A DNA stretch of 64,000 nt from Rhodococcus sp. P1Y. Its GTDB lineage: Bacteria; Actinomycetota; Actinomycetes; Mycobacteriales; Mycobacteriaceae. The stretch is taken from the NCBI RefSeq assembly GCF_003641205.1, contig NZ_CP032762.1, positions 62,001-126,000 on the forward strand, written 5' to 3'. The translations under genes and the position numbers were made by a program. The notes under the pieces were generated by a model, which was not told the DNA's origin, made no database searches, and worked only from the letters and a program-made list of their open reading frames with translations. Positions 16,826 to 25,485 of the stretch are shown here, one piece after another (the stretch's first letter is position 1; each line of letters opens with the position of its first letter).

Positions 16826-17589
16826 GCCAGCCCGTGAATGTCGATGCTCGGCCGTGGATTCGCTCGTACCGTCGCCCGAATCCCGAACACGTCCGCGAGC
16901 AGCCGGTCGTCGAGGACGTCGGCGGTCGCTCCTGACGCGACGACGCGTCCGGCGTCGAGAACGGCCAGTGAGGTGCAGTATTCGACGGCGAGACGCAGAT
17001 CGTGCACGGTGACGACGATAGCGAGCCCGTCGGCGGCCAGGTCCCGAACAGCATTCATGACGATCAGTTGGTGTCGCAGATCGAGGTGATTCGTCGGTTC
17101 GTCGAGCAGGAGTATCCGGGGCTGTTGCGCCAGTGCGCGCGCGATGGCGACGCGTTGACGCTCACCGCCGGACAGGGCTCCGACATCGCGATCGGCGAGA
17201 TCATCCAGGTCGACGCGCGCGAGGCAGTCCATGACGATGTCCCCGTCGGCGGTTGTCGGTCGATCGAACCAGCCGCGATGTGGCACGCGCCCGAGAGCGA
17301 CGGATTCTCGCACTGTGAGTCCCGCTGAAGCTTCCGGCTCCTGCGTCCCGACGCCTACCGCCCGTGCGAGTTCCGACCTCGCCGTCGCATGGGCATCGAC
17401 GCCGTCGACGAAGACAGTGCCTGCCGTCGGTGTCAGCGCCCGGTAGCAGCAGCGAAGTGCGGTCGTCTTCCCGGATCCGTTCGGGCCGACGAGACCCAGT
17501 ACGTCGCCGGGCCGAACTTCGAAATCTATTCCGTACAACACTTCTCGCTTACCGAGAGATGCCGACACCCCTCGAACCGACAGGCTCAT
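16822..17589 (-). CDS. ABC transporter ATPase (BtuD/FecE-like)
   Basis: 255 residues. Walker A 'GPNGSGKT' at about 36-43, Q-loop 'TQEPEASAGLTV', signature 'LSGGERQRVAIARAL', Walker B 'ILLLDEPT' and switch His 'VTVHDL' are all present, so it should be an active ATPase. It belongs to the type II importer group that energises vitamin B12, heme or siderophore uptake. Both ends overlap neighbours by ATGA. Confidence 0.92.
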   Translation of the reverse strand: MSLSVRGVSASLGKREVLYGIDFEVRPGDVLGLVGPNGSGKTTALRCCYRALTPTAGTVFVDGVDAHATARSELARAVGVGTQEPEASAGLTVRESVALGRVPHRGWFDRPTTADGDIVMDCLARVDLDDLADRDVGALSGGERQRVAIARALAQQPRILLLDEPTNHLDLRHQLIVMNAVRDLAADGLAIVVTVHDLRLAVEYCTSLAVLDAGRVVASGATADVLDDRLLADVFGIRATVRANPRPSIDIHGLA

Positions 17590-18674
17590 CGCGCTGCCTT
17601 CCCATACTGTCGGTACAGCATGAACACGAAGATCGGCGCCCCCACCAACGCCGTCACGACCCCGACGGGCACTTCGGTGCTTCGGGCGACGGATCGAGCC
17701 AGCGTGTCCGCACCGACCAGCGCGATAGCACCGAGTAGCGCAGCGACCGGCAACAACCGGATCGCGCGAGTTCCGACGACATACCCCGCCAGGTGCGGCA
17801 CGAGCAGGCCGACGAAACCGATGCCGCCGCCCACGGATACGGCTGCGCCGGCCAGCATCGAAATTGCCAGCAGTTGCACGACACGGAATCGACGGACGTT
17901 CATTCCAAGGGCTGCGGCGCCGTCGTCGCCGGTTTTGAGCAGGTCCAGTCGCGGCGCACTGAGCAGAAGTCCTGTGCCGATCACGAGCAGCGCCAGCGCC
18001 GGGAAGCCGAGAGTGGACCACCGTGCATCGCCGAATCCTCCAGCGAGCCAATGCAGTACACCGCTGAGGGTGTGCTCGTCGGCGAACACGAGCAGCGTGA
18101 AGGTGATGAGCGCCGAGAACACACTGCCCAGCGCAACGCCGACCAGGACGATTGCCGTCGACTGCGGGTATCGGCCGCCGATGAGCAACGCCAGAAACAG
18201 CGGAATCATTGCCCCGATGAACGCGGCCGCTGGAATCGTGAATGCCCCGAGCGCTCCGGCGCCGACCCCCAGCGTCATGACTAGTACGACACCGAATCCG
18301 GCACCCGAGGACACGCCGAGCAGGTAGGGGTCGGCCAACGGATTTCGGGTAACCGCCTGTGCCACACCGCCCGCAAGGGCAAGCGACGCACCGACGACTG
18401 CAGCGGTCAGTGATCTCGGCAAACGCGATTCGACGACGATCGCCGAACGCGCCTCGGTCCACCAGGATTCGAAGGCTCCCGGCGTCACGCGATGGATGAC
18501 GATGGCCCACACGTCTCCGACCGGGATACGAACCGAGCCGAACGAGACAGCTGCAGCGATGGACATCAGCAGCAGGGCAACGAGACCGAGCAAGATCAGA
18601 CCGAAGCTGATCTTGGAGCGCTGCGGTGCGTGCGTTTTCGCCCGAGCGGGCTTGGCGTCGACGACGGCGGTCAT
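17586..18674 (-). CDS. FecCD/BtuC family ABC permease
   Basis: 362 residues with about ten TM helices and FecCD landmarks 'ESRLPRSLTAAVVGASLALAG', 'NPLADPYLLGVSSGAG' and 'GGIGFVGLLVPHLAGYVVG'. The start overlaps the stop of the substrate-binding protein gene (TGATG). The extra in-frame stretch to 18911 lies in the binding-protein gene and is not used. It should form a homodimeric channel with the ATPase and receive substrate from the lipoprotein. Confidence 0.92.
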   Translation of the reverse strand: MTAVVDAKPARAKTHAPQRSKISFGLILLGLVALLLMSIAAAVSFGSVRIPVGDVWAIVIHRVTPGAFESWWTEARSAIVVESRLPRSLTAAVVGASLALAGGVAQAVTRNPLADPYLLGVSSGAGFGVVLVMTLGVGAGALGAFTIPAAAFIGAMIPLFLALLIGGRYPQSTAIVLVGVALGSVFSALITFTLLVFADEHTLSGVLHWLAGGFGDARWSTLGFPALALLVIGTGLLLSAPRLDLLKTGDDGAAALGMNVRRFRVVQLLAISMLAGAAVSVGGGIGFVGLLVPHLAGYVVGTRAIRLLPVAALLGAIALVGADTLARSVARSTEVPVGVVTALVGAPIFVFMLYRQYGKAAR

Positions 18675-19663
18675 CAGGACTCGAACCGGTCCGGATGCAG
18701 GTGGCGTGCGATGGTGTCGACACTCGTCACCAATCGGGGGCTCTCGAAGAAGTCGTCGAGCGGCACGACGACGAAGTTGTCTCGTTGCACGGCAGGTGTC
18801 GTCGCCATGATCGGCTGACTCTTCAGGAAGTCGATCTTGCCTTGCGCTGACGTGTCGCCGTAGTCGAGGACGACGATGGCCTGCGGTGCGCGTTCGCCGA
18901 TGATCTCCCACGTGGTGTCGAGGTAGGGCCGTTCACCCTCGGGAAAGATGTTGGCCGCTCCCGCGTAGTCGGCGATCAGCTGCCCGACGCCGACGCCACC
19001 GATCGTGGTCGGCACGTCCTCACCCGAGTCGTAGAAGAACGTCGGTGTCGGAGTGACTCCGTCCAGGTCGCCCTGCACCTCGCCCAAACCGGCCACGACG
19101 CCGTCGATGACCCCCTTCGCTGCATCTTCGACACCGAGGACGTCACCGAGTTGGGTGTAGTCGGTCTCGAGCATGCCGATGTCCGGGAACCCCGATCCGC
19201 AGTACTCGGAGAACAAGAACGTGGGGATACCGGTGTCGGTGAACGACTGGCGCGCCCGGCCTTCCTTGTCGTTGAACGCGCTGCGCATACCGCCGACGAC
19301 CAAGTCCGGGTCGAGGTCGAGGATCTGCTCCTTGGTCGGATACTCGTCGGCCAGGCCGGGGATCCGGGCGAACTCGTCGGCCGTCTCAGGCGTCGGCGTC
19401 GCATTCCGGTAGCCCATTCCAACGATGCGATCCGCGACGCCCATCTCGATGAGCACTTCGGTGACGTGGTCGTTCATCGAGACGATGCGCTGGGGCGGGG
19501 CGTCGAACTGCTGGGTGACGTCGCAGTTGGTGATGGAAACAGGCTCGTCGAACGACGTTGTTTCGGTGCCTGCCTCGATGGCGTCGCCCCGGGAACAGGC
19601 GGCGAGGACCAGGACGGATCCAACCGCGACAATTCGGGCGACGGAGGAGATGGAGCGTGACAT
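18674..19663 (-). CDS. ABC transporter substrate-binding lipoprotein (probable corrinoid)
   Basis: 329 residues with a lipoprotein signal (lipobox 'LAAC', Cys23) and a type III periplasmic-binding fold: 'RIVSMNDHVTEVLIEMGVADRIVG' at the start of lobe 1, 'LDLDPDLVVGG', and 'WEIIGERAPQAIVVLDYGD' in lobe 2. The family takes siderophores, heme or vitamin B12. The riboswitch 105 nt upstream makes cobalamin or another corrinoid the favoured ligand. It is the first gene of a four-gene operon. Confidence 0.88.
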   Translation of the reverse strand: MSRSISSVARIVAVGSVLVLAACSRGDAIEAGTETTSFDEPVSITNCDVTQQFDAPPQRIVSMNDHVTEVLIEMGVADRIVGMGYRNATPTPETADEFARIPGLADEYPTKEQILDLDPDLVVGGMRSAFNDKEGRARQSFTDTGIPTFLFSEYCGSGFPDIGMLETDYTQLGDVLGVEDAAKGVIDGVVAGLGEVQGDLDGVTPTPTFFYDSGEDVPTTIGGVGVGQLIADYAGAANIFPEGERPYLDTTWEIIGERAPQAIVVLDYGDTSAQGKIDFLKSQPIMATTPAVQRDNFVVVPLDDFFESPRLVTSVDTIARHLHPDRFES

Positions 19664-19767
19664 GAGAACCTCACTTGGAGCTCAGAGCCACGAAATGAGA
19701 GTCGGGTGCGCAGCCCACGAGTGGACCACGCGCTGGACTGCCGATTCGTAGACCACGACGAATGGGT

Positions 19768-19908
19768 GTCGCACACACAGCCGCTGGGTAATCGGGCTCG
19801 CCACCTCGCCGAAACGAAGTGGCCCACCGTTGCGGGTCAGCGCCGGATTTCGACCGGCTTCCCCCTGCGACTGGCTAGCGTGTTACTTCGCTAGGCAGTA
19901 TGCACGAC
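19768..19908 (-). promoter_or_regulatory. Cobalamin (B12) riboswitch
   Basis: Read on the minus strand from 19908 to 19768. P1 arms GTCGTGCA and TGTGCGAC close the element. The conserved core GGGAAGCCGGTCGAAATCC followed by GGCGCTGACCCGCAACGGTG matches the AdoCbl class (P4-P5 core), a CCACTTCG...GAGGTGG stem (P6) follows, and the B12 box reads GCGAGCCCGATTACCCAGCG. It lies 105 nt upstream of the binding-protein start, consistent with control of transcription or translation of the transporter operon by cobalamin. Confidence 0.9.
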
Positions 19909-19912
19909 GCGC

Positions 19913-21976
19913 TCACACCCGTGTCAGCGCCTCTCCCATTGTTCGGTTCAGAGTGCTCAACGAACGTACGGCGCTGCGGACCGGCCCTGGCGTCGTGGTC
20001 GACGCCAACATGACATCGGGCGCGGAGGTCTCGGTCAGCTTCTCCGGCGGTTCGACGTGTTCGCCGGCAACGGCTCGTTTGACGTCGGCGATCGTTGCCT
20101 TGGTGACGTCGGCGGCGTGCATCAGTGCTCTCGCGGTCTCGTCCGACGGACCGGTACCGGGGTTGGCCCTCGATGCTCCGACGCCTGCGCGGGCGAGTGC
20201 ATGCGCGGACCGGTTGCTGACGGTCATGATTCGCACGAGCCGCTTCGCCCCACGGCGAGTCCTCGTCGTCGGACCGATTTCCAGTGGCTTACCCGCTGTC
20301 ACCAGGTCTTTCAGAGCGTTGTCCAGTTTCCGCATATCGGTGACGAGGTTCGTGCTTCCACCCGGGGAGACGACGGCGCCGATCCCGGTGTCGATGATGG
20401 CCGTCATCTGGTCGAGGTAGTCGTCGATCTTGCCGACCATCGTCGATCTGGTACCGGTGGAGAAGATGAAGTAGGCCGAGGCGATTCCGACGACACCGCC
20501 CGCCGCGGTTTCGACGATCCGTAGTTCGAGCACCTCGATGCTGAAGGTGCCGAGCAGACCGTAGAGCATCGCGAGCATCACCGTGACGAAGAACGACAGC
20601 AGTGCATAGGCAACGGTGACGAGGTAGAACGCGAAGAACACGCACACCACCAACAAGATCAGCTGCAGCGGTTGGTTGTTTCCGACGAGCGCCGACAGCA
20701 GCACGCCGGCAAAGACCCCGGCGATGGTCCCGACGACGCGATGGCCTGCACGCGAGAGAATTTCGCCACGCGTCGACGCCCCGGTGAAGACCAGAAATGC
20801 CGTCAGCACCGCCCAGTACCAGCGGTCAGGCGAGATCAACTCTCCGAGAAGCGTTGCTGCACTGGTAGCCACGGCGACCTGAATCGCTGCCTTGGTACTC
20901 GGGTTCAGCCCCTCGGTGTCCTCTGCCTTGTTCGGCTCCTCCTTCGGCGCAGACTCCGTGTGCAGGGCGTTGCTGGTGATGTGATGAATGGCGATGTGCG
21001 CCTGCACTGCTCGCATCGCGACAGTGGTGGCGATTCCGGCCTGAGTCGAGGGATCGGACTTGTCCGCCGCGGCGGCGGCGAGGCGTCGGGCAGCCCGCAG
21101 TTGATCCTCCGACGGGTTGTTCTGCAAACACGATCCGAGCGCGGTAGTGGCCTGTCCGAGCGACTTCGGCCAGGCCTTGTCCGGATCGAGCGCCCACAGT
21201 GCACTGACGAGTTGCTCGGTGGCGATCTGTGCGTCGAAAATGCGCATGGACAGGTCTTCATTGGTGACGCTCAAAAGCTGAGCTGCGTCGTTGCGGTCGA
21301 GCCAGTCGTCGATCATCAACGCCGTGCTGCCCAATGTGTCGAGCTTCTTGCGGAGGAGGTCGAGATTGCGGTCACTTCTGTTCGACGCCACCTGCAGCAC
21401 GTCGATCGATGCGGCGCGCAGCGCCCGTACCAACCGTTTCAGTTCGAGTCCTGGTCTGTCCGGCAGAATCACCGTTCTGACGAGCAGCGAGATCCCGACA
21501 CCGAGAACGATCGACCCGGCCAGCATCGGTATCTGCCCTGGCTGCGCCTGCAGGAACAGCGCGAAGAAGTAACAGATGAAGGCAACCATCCCCAGTGCCG
21601 TGCCACGCGGGCCGTAGCGCCGCACCCACACCGCCGCGAACAGCACCACGATGAAACCGACGTCAGCGACCTTGCCGAACTGCGACAGCACCGCCGACAG
21701 CGACACCGAGACCACCGCGGGGAACACCAGCAGCAGCGTCGTCACGATTCGTTCGTGTTGGGTCTTGTCCTTGACCGCGGCCGAGGACTGCATGGCGACG
21801 ACAGTTCCCAGCAGCGCGACGGTGAGCGGCTGTCCGATCAGACGGAAGCCGGGAAGCAACACCGCTATCGCGAGTACGACGGTGATCGTCGTGGTCGCGG
21901 CAGCGCGCAGTCTCAGCCGGCCGGGATCCGAGACCGCGAGAAAGCGGACCGTCTCTCCGAAAATTCGTGCTGCCAT
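19913..21976 (-). CDS. FUSC family membrane protein (aromatic acid exporter-like)
   Basis: 687 residues from ATG 21976. Two blocks of about six TM helices (roughly 25-175 and 380-520) alternate with cytoplasmic helical domains, the YccS/YhfK/AaeB layout. The second block carries 'RWYWAVLTAFLVFTG' and 'GHRVVGTIAGVFAGVLLSALVG', typical of FUSC. Relatives are thought to export aromatic acids or affect the envelope. The in-frame upstream start (22003) would lie inside repeat A3 and is rejected. Its end lies 5 bp from the riboswitch, so the riboswitch promoter lies inside or directly after this gene. Confidence 0.88.
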   Translation of the reverse strand: MAARIFGETVRFLAVSDPGRLRLRAAATTTITVVLAIAVLLPGFRLIGQPLTVALLGTVVAMQSSAAVKDKTQHERIVTTLLLVFPAVVSVSLSAVLSQFGKVADVGFIVVLFAAVWVRRYGPRGTALGMVAFICYFFALFLQAQPGQIPMLAGSIVLGVGISLLVRTVILPDRPGLELKRLVRALRAASIDVLQVASNRSDRNLDLLRKKLDTLGSTALMIDDWLDRNDAAQLLSVTNEDLSMRIFDAQIATEQLVSALWALDPDKAWPKSLGQATTALGSCLQNNPSEDQLRAARRLAAAAADKSDPSTQAGIATTVAMRAVQAHIAIHHITSNALHTESAPKEEPNKAEDTEGLNPSTKAAIQVAVATSAATLLGELISPDRWYWAVLTAFLVFTGASTRGEILSRAGHRVVGTIAGVFAGVLLSALVGNNQPLQLILLVVCVFFAFYLVTVAYALLSFFVTVMLAMLYGLLGTFSIEVLELRIVETAAGGVVGIASAYFIFSTGTRSTMVGKIDDYLDQMTAIIDTGIGAVVSPGGSTNLVTDMRKLDNALKDLVTAGKPLEIGPTTRTRRGAKRLVRIMTVSNRSAHALARAGVGASRANPGTGPSDETARALMHAADVTKATIADVKRAVAGEHVEPPEKLTETSAPDVMLASTTTPGPVRSAVRSLSTLNRTMGEALTRV

Positions 21977-21990
21977 GGGCGTAAGACTAT

Positions 21991-22110
21991 GTGGCTTCGC
22001 CACCCGTGCGCGCGTAGTTACCCTCCGCCGTAATTACGCACTCACGACCAGAGCCGGGGTCGTGCGCGCATAATTACCTTCCGCCGTAACTACGCACTCA
22101 CAGGCGGAGC
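21991..22110. repeat. Family A palindromic repeat, copy A3 (double stem-loop)
   Basis: GGCTTCGCC border, then CGTGCGCGCGTAGTTAC / GTAATTACGCACTCACG, a centre CCAGAGCCGGGG, then CGTGCGCGCATAATTAC / GTAACTACGCACTCAC and GGCGGAGCC. The last arm contains the stop codon of the GAF regulator gene (TGA, 22098-22100). Confidence 0.85.
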
Positions 22111-23396
22111 CGGACAATCGCAGGCGCCGTCGAGTGCGGCAGCAACCTGCTCATGTTCGCGGGGAGCTGCAGGTCGACGATCGTGGATTCGTCGAACCGA
22201 TACGGCTGGGTCAGCACGATGCCGGACAGCTGCTTGCGAAGCCGCGACATCTCGGCGCGGACAGTGATCGATCGTCCGTGGTCGCCGAAGAGGTCCGCGG
22301 CCATCTGGGCTGCGGTTCGACCCTCGCGATGCACCGCGAGCAGGTACAGGATCTCTGCATGTCTCGGCGTCGGTTCGTGCGTCCATTCGCCGATCTCACT
22401 GCGGATGTGCACGCGGGTTTGTTGGGGGTGCCGAAGGTCGATACTGACCGTCGTGGCCACCCCGGTCTCGGAGGGCGATCCGTCGTCCTGCGCCCCGGTC
22501 GGCCGAACCAGCCAACCGCCGGGAAGAGGCTCGAAATCGCAGACGCCGAGCGTCGGCAGCCAGAACCGTCCCGTCGCAAGGTCTTCCGGCAGAAGTATCC
22601 GATTGCGCAGCGCGACCGACTCGACCGCGGCCACCCAACCGTTCGAGTCCACCGCGAGCGCGGGCGACTGCAACCGGGCGAGCATGGGCGCGGCGACGGA
22701 TCTGAGGCGGTCCAAATTCTGCCGATGATGTTCGCGTAGTTGAGATTCCGCGAGACGGGCAATGGCGTCGACCAGCGCCAGGGTCGTCGGATGCACAGTG
22801 CTCGCCGGGCCGCTCACGTCGACCGCACCGATGACGTGCCCGGTCCGCGGATCCTTGATCGGAGCACCCGCGCACGTCCACGGATGATGGCTGCGCACAT
22901 AGTGTTCCGCGGAGAATATCTGCACTGCACGCCGGGACACGAGCGCGGTACCGATCGCATTGGTGCCGACGGAGTCCTCCGCCCAGCTCGCGCCCTCGAC
23001 GAAACCCAGGCCGTCCGCGCGGTCCAACACCGCCGTCGAACCGCTGCGCCACAGCACCCGTCCGTGTCGGTCGGCGACGACAAGGATGTTGTCCCCGTCC
23101 TGCACGACCGACTCCAGGCCGCGGGCGAGGTCGTCGAGAATGTCGAACAACCCCGATTCCCGACGGCTGAGCTCGAGATCGGACACGTCGATCTGCACCG
23201 AGTTGGCACTGCGCTGCTCGGGGTCGATCCCCAGCGTCTGTAGGCGTCGCCAGGAATCACCGATCACCTCGCGTGGCCTGGCTGGCGCCTTGCCGCCCGT
23301 CATCGTGGCGTCGTAGACGGCAGTGAGAATCTGCGCATAGCGGCGCGGGTCCTCGCCGGCCGCCAGCGCAGGTTCAGGTCCTGTCGACTGAGTCAT
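22098..23396 (-). CDS. GAF-domain regulator of the acetoin/butanediol operon
   Basis: 432 residues (ATG 23396; GTG 23399 and TTG 23405 are alternatives, the TTG having the better-spaced GGAG). The N-terminal half is the AcoR-type sensor: 'VIGDSWRRLQTLGIDPEQ', then a GAF domain with 'SWAEDSVGTNAIGTAL' and 'EHYVRSHHPWTCAGAPIKDP'. Instead of an AAA+ sigma-54 module, the C-terminus holds a winged-helix-like segment ('PTPRHAEILYLLAVH', 'SITVRAEMSRLRKQL'). This is the actinobacterial variant that works without sigma-54. It is the third gene after butanediol dehydrogenase and the SDR and probably senses acetoin or butanediol. The stop codon is supplied by repeat A3. Confidence 0.85.
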   Translation of the reverse strand: MTQSTGPEPALAAGEDPRRYAQILTAVYDATMTGGKAPARPREVIGDSWRRLQTLGIDPEQRSANSVQIDVSDLELSRRESGLFDILDDLARGLESVVQDGDNILVVADRHGRVLWRSGSTAVLDRADGLGFVEGASWAEDSVGTNAIGTALVSRRAVQIFSAEHYVRSHHPWTCAGAPIKDPRTGHVIGAVDVSGPASTVHPTTLALVDAIARLAESQLREHHRQNLDRLRSVAAPMLARLQSPALAVDSNGWVAAVESVALRNRILLPEDLATGRFWLPTLGVCDFEPLPGGWLVRPTGAQDDGSPSETGVATTVSIDLRHPQQTRVHIRSEIGEWTHEPTPRHAEILYLLAVHREGRTAAQMAADLFGDHGRSITVRAEMSRLRKQLSGIVLTQPYRFDESTIVDLQLPANMSRLLPHSTAPAIVRLRL

Positions 23397-23441
23397 CACT
23401 GACAATTGTGCTCCAGATCACGTCGAACGTGCAAAGTCGGC

Positions 23442-24209
23442 TCAGCGGTAGACGAGGCCACCATCGATGAGACCCGCCTGACCAGTCATGTAGTCCGAAT
23501 CGGGACCCGAGAGGTACGAGACGAACGCCGCGACATCCTCGGGCGTCTGCGCACGACCGAGAGCGATTCCGCCGACGAACTTGTCGTAGGTCTCGCCTTC
23601 CGCCGCGCCCGTAAGCTCGGCGAATCGCTTGTCGATCGTCACCCACATGTCGGTGCCGACCACCCCGGGGCAATAAGCATTGACGGTGATGCCGTGCGCC
23701 GCGTATTCCTTGGCGGCAGCCTGCGTCAATGCCCGGACGGCGAATTTGGTGGCGCTGTAGACGCCGAGCATCGCGAATCCATCGTGACCGGCGATGGACG
23801 ACGCATTCACGATTTTGCCCTTCTGTCCGAGAGCCTTGAATTTCGCTGCAGCAGCTTGGATTCCCCACAGCACACCGTCGACGTTCACGGCCCAGATCTT
23901 CCGCACGTCATCCGGACGCACGTCGTCGATGGGTGCCACCTGGGCGATTCCCGCGTTGTTGATCATGACGTCGAACCCACCCAGCGCCTCGTGCGCGTGG
24001 TCGACGGCCGCGAACACCTGATCGCGATCACTGACATCGGCGACGAACGTCGTTGCCTTGCTTCCTATCTCGCGAACTTCGGCAGCGACGTCGTCGATCT
24101 TGCCGGAGTTCACATCGACGAGCGCGATGTCGTGGCCGTCGGCGGCCAACCTCAACGCGATGCCGCGGCCGATCCCCTGTCCACCACCGGTGACGAGTAC
24201 GACGCTCAT
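23442..24209 (-). CDS. SDR oxidoreductase, acetoin/diacetyl reductase type
   Basis: 255 residues, classical SDR: cofactor motif TGGGQGIG at 7-14, 'NNAG' at 84-87, catalytic Ser138, Tyr151 and Lys155, and the 'VDVNS' end of strand 2 that prefers NAD(H). Sequence style ('[16 protein letters not shown]', '[30 protein letters not shown]') is that of meso-butanediol dehydrogenase/acetoin reductase. ATGA overlap with the zinc butanediol dehydrogenase supports interconversion of diacetyl, acetoin and butanediol in one operon. Confidence 0.9.
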   Translation of the reverse strand: MSVVLVTGGGQGIGRGIALRLAADGHDIALVDVNSGKIDDVAAEVREIGSKATTFVADVSDRDQVFAAVDHAHEALGGFDVMINNAGIAQVAPIDDVRPDDVRKIWAVNVDGVLWGIQAAAAKFKALGQKGKIVNASSIAGHDGFAMLGVYSATKFAVRALTQAAAKEYAAHGITVNAYCPGVVGTDMWVTIDKRFAELTGAAEGETYDKFVGGIALGRAQTPEDVAAFVSYLSGPDSDYMTGQAGLIDGGLVYR

Positions 24210-25276
24210 GCCTGCCCCTCGCTGTCGCGTCCAGCGGCAGGATCTACCAGCACCTTCATCTTCGTGCCCGCGTGGAGAGCCTCGAATCCGTCGTCGATGA
24301 CCGACTCGAGGGCGATCTTGTCGACCCATCCCGTCGTGTCGTACTTGCCTTGACTCATCAGGTCGATGACGGCGTCGTAGTCGGCGGAGGTGTAGCAGAG
24401 CGATCCCTGGATGCGGGACTCGTTCATGACAATCTTCTGCAGCGGTGTCATCAAAGGCTTTTCGTAGATCGCAACGCTGATCAGCGGCTTACGCGCGCCG
24501 ATGCAGCCGAGTGCAGTCTCGACTGCGGGCTGCACTCCCGCCGCATCGTAGATGGCGTCGGCGCCGCGGCCGTCGGTGGTGTCGGCGATGAAGGCAGGGA
24601 CGTCGAGCGCCGTCGGATCGAGAGTTTTCGCGCCGAGCGCTTCGATCGATGCCCGACGGGTCGGCGACGGCTCGACGACATAGACGTCGTCCAGGCCCTT
24701 GCCTCGCAGCGCGAACCACAGGCCGATACCGATCGGCCCTGCGCCGAACACCATTGCGGTGTCGTCGGGTTTCGGTTCACCGAGCGTCGCAGCGTGGAAA
24801 GCAACGGACATGGGTTCGACCAGTGCGCCCAACTCCAACGACACGTTCTCGGGAAGATGATGAATCATGTTCGTCGGCACGACGGTGTATTCGGCCATCC
24901 CTCCGTCGGACATCAGTCCGTGGAAGCCGATCTGCTGACAGATGTTGTAGTTTCCGGCCCGACAAGGACCGCAGTGGCCACATCGGTAAAGCGGTTCGAT
25001 GGCGACACGGTCACCGACCTTCATACCCGTCACGCCTTTTCCGATCTCGGTGATGGTGCCCGAGAACTCGTGGCCGAGCACGAGCGGCAACTGCTGGTTC
25101 GTCAGCGGGTGCGGTTCGGTGGGGATGAAAATCGGTCCGGCGTAGTACTCGTGCAGGTCGGTGCCGCAGATACCGTTGTAGCCGACCTTGACCTTGACCT
25201 CGCCCTCCCCCGGCGACGGCTCGGGCACGTCGGCGATCTCCACCTTGTTCGGTCCGTAGTACACAGCTGCGCGCAT
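24206..25276 (-). CDS. (R,R)-2,3-butanediol dehydrogenase, zinc MDR
   Basis: 356 residues. Catalytic zinc ligands Cys37, His69 and Glu70 and the structural zinc set Cys99, Cys102, Cys105, Cys113 are present; the NAD-binding 'FGAGPIG' sits near residue 178. The sequence '[13 protein letters not shown]' and the '[19 protein letters not shown]' stretch are characteristic of butanediol dehydrogenases. It oxidises butanediol to acetoin or the reverse in the cytoplasm. First gene of the operon, divergent from a membrane protein across a 209-bp control region. Confidence 0.9.
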   Translation of the reverse strand: MRAAVYYGPNKVEIADVPEPSPGEGEVKVKVGYNGICGTDLHEYYAGPIFIPTEPHPLTNQQLPLVLGHEFSGTITEIGKGVTGMKVGDRVAIEPLYRCGHCGPCRAGNYNICQQIGFHGLMSDGGMAEYTVVPTNMIHHLPENVSLELGALVEPMSVAFHAATLGEPKPDDTAMVFGAGPIGIGLWFALRGKGLDDVYVVEPSPTRRASIEALGAKTLDPTALDVPAFIADTTDGRGADAIYDAAGVQPAVETALGCIGARKPLISVAIYEKPLMTPLQKIVMNESRIQGSLCYTSADYDAVIDLMSQGKYDTTGWVDKIALESVIDDGFEALHAGTKMKVLVDPAAGRDSEGQA

Positions 25277-25332
25277 CGCGTTTCTCCTCGTTCAGTAGCC
25301 GATGCACGTATGTCTATGTGACCTGACGCACA

Positions 25333-25420
25333 TGCAACAGGGTTGCAGGGCGTTGCATCAGAGGCAGGGCCGATCCAGACGCCTTGAACGCTTTCTGCAA
25401 CCCTCCGCAACCCTGACGCA
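25333..25420. promoter_or_regulatory. Clustered TGCAAC/GTTGCA operator sites
   Basis: A perfect inverted repeat TGCAAC-AGG-GTTGCA (25333-25347), another GTTGCA at 25352-25357, then TGCAAC (25396-25401) and CGCAAC (25406-25411) in direct order. These lie in the divergent region between the butanediol operon and the membrane protein gene; a likely target for the GAF regulator. Confidence 0.6.
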
Positions 25421-25485
25421 GACCTTGTGATCCAGCTCATAGTTGCGGCGACTCCACGCGTAGACACCATCTAGGAGAGCAGATC

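Noticed and set aside
16133..19663. Siderophore import operon
   Set aside because: Possible from protein families alone, but the leader is a clear cobalamin riboswitch and no iron-box (DtxR/IdeR) palindrome was seen upstream.
21977..22003. Nine extra residues at the N-terminus of the FUSC protein
   Set aside because: The extended start lies in repeat A3; the ATG at 21976 gives the normal family start.
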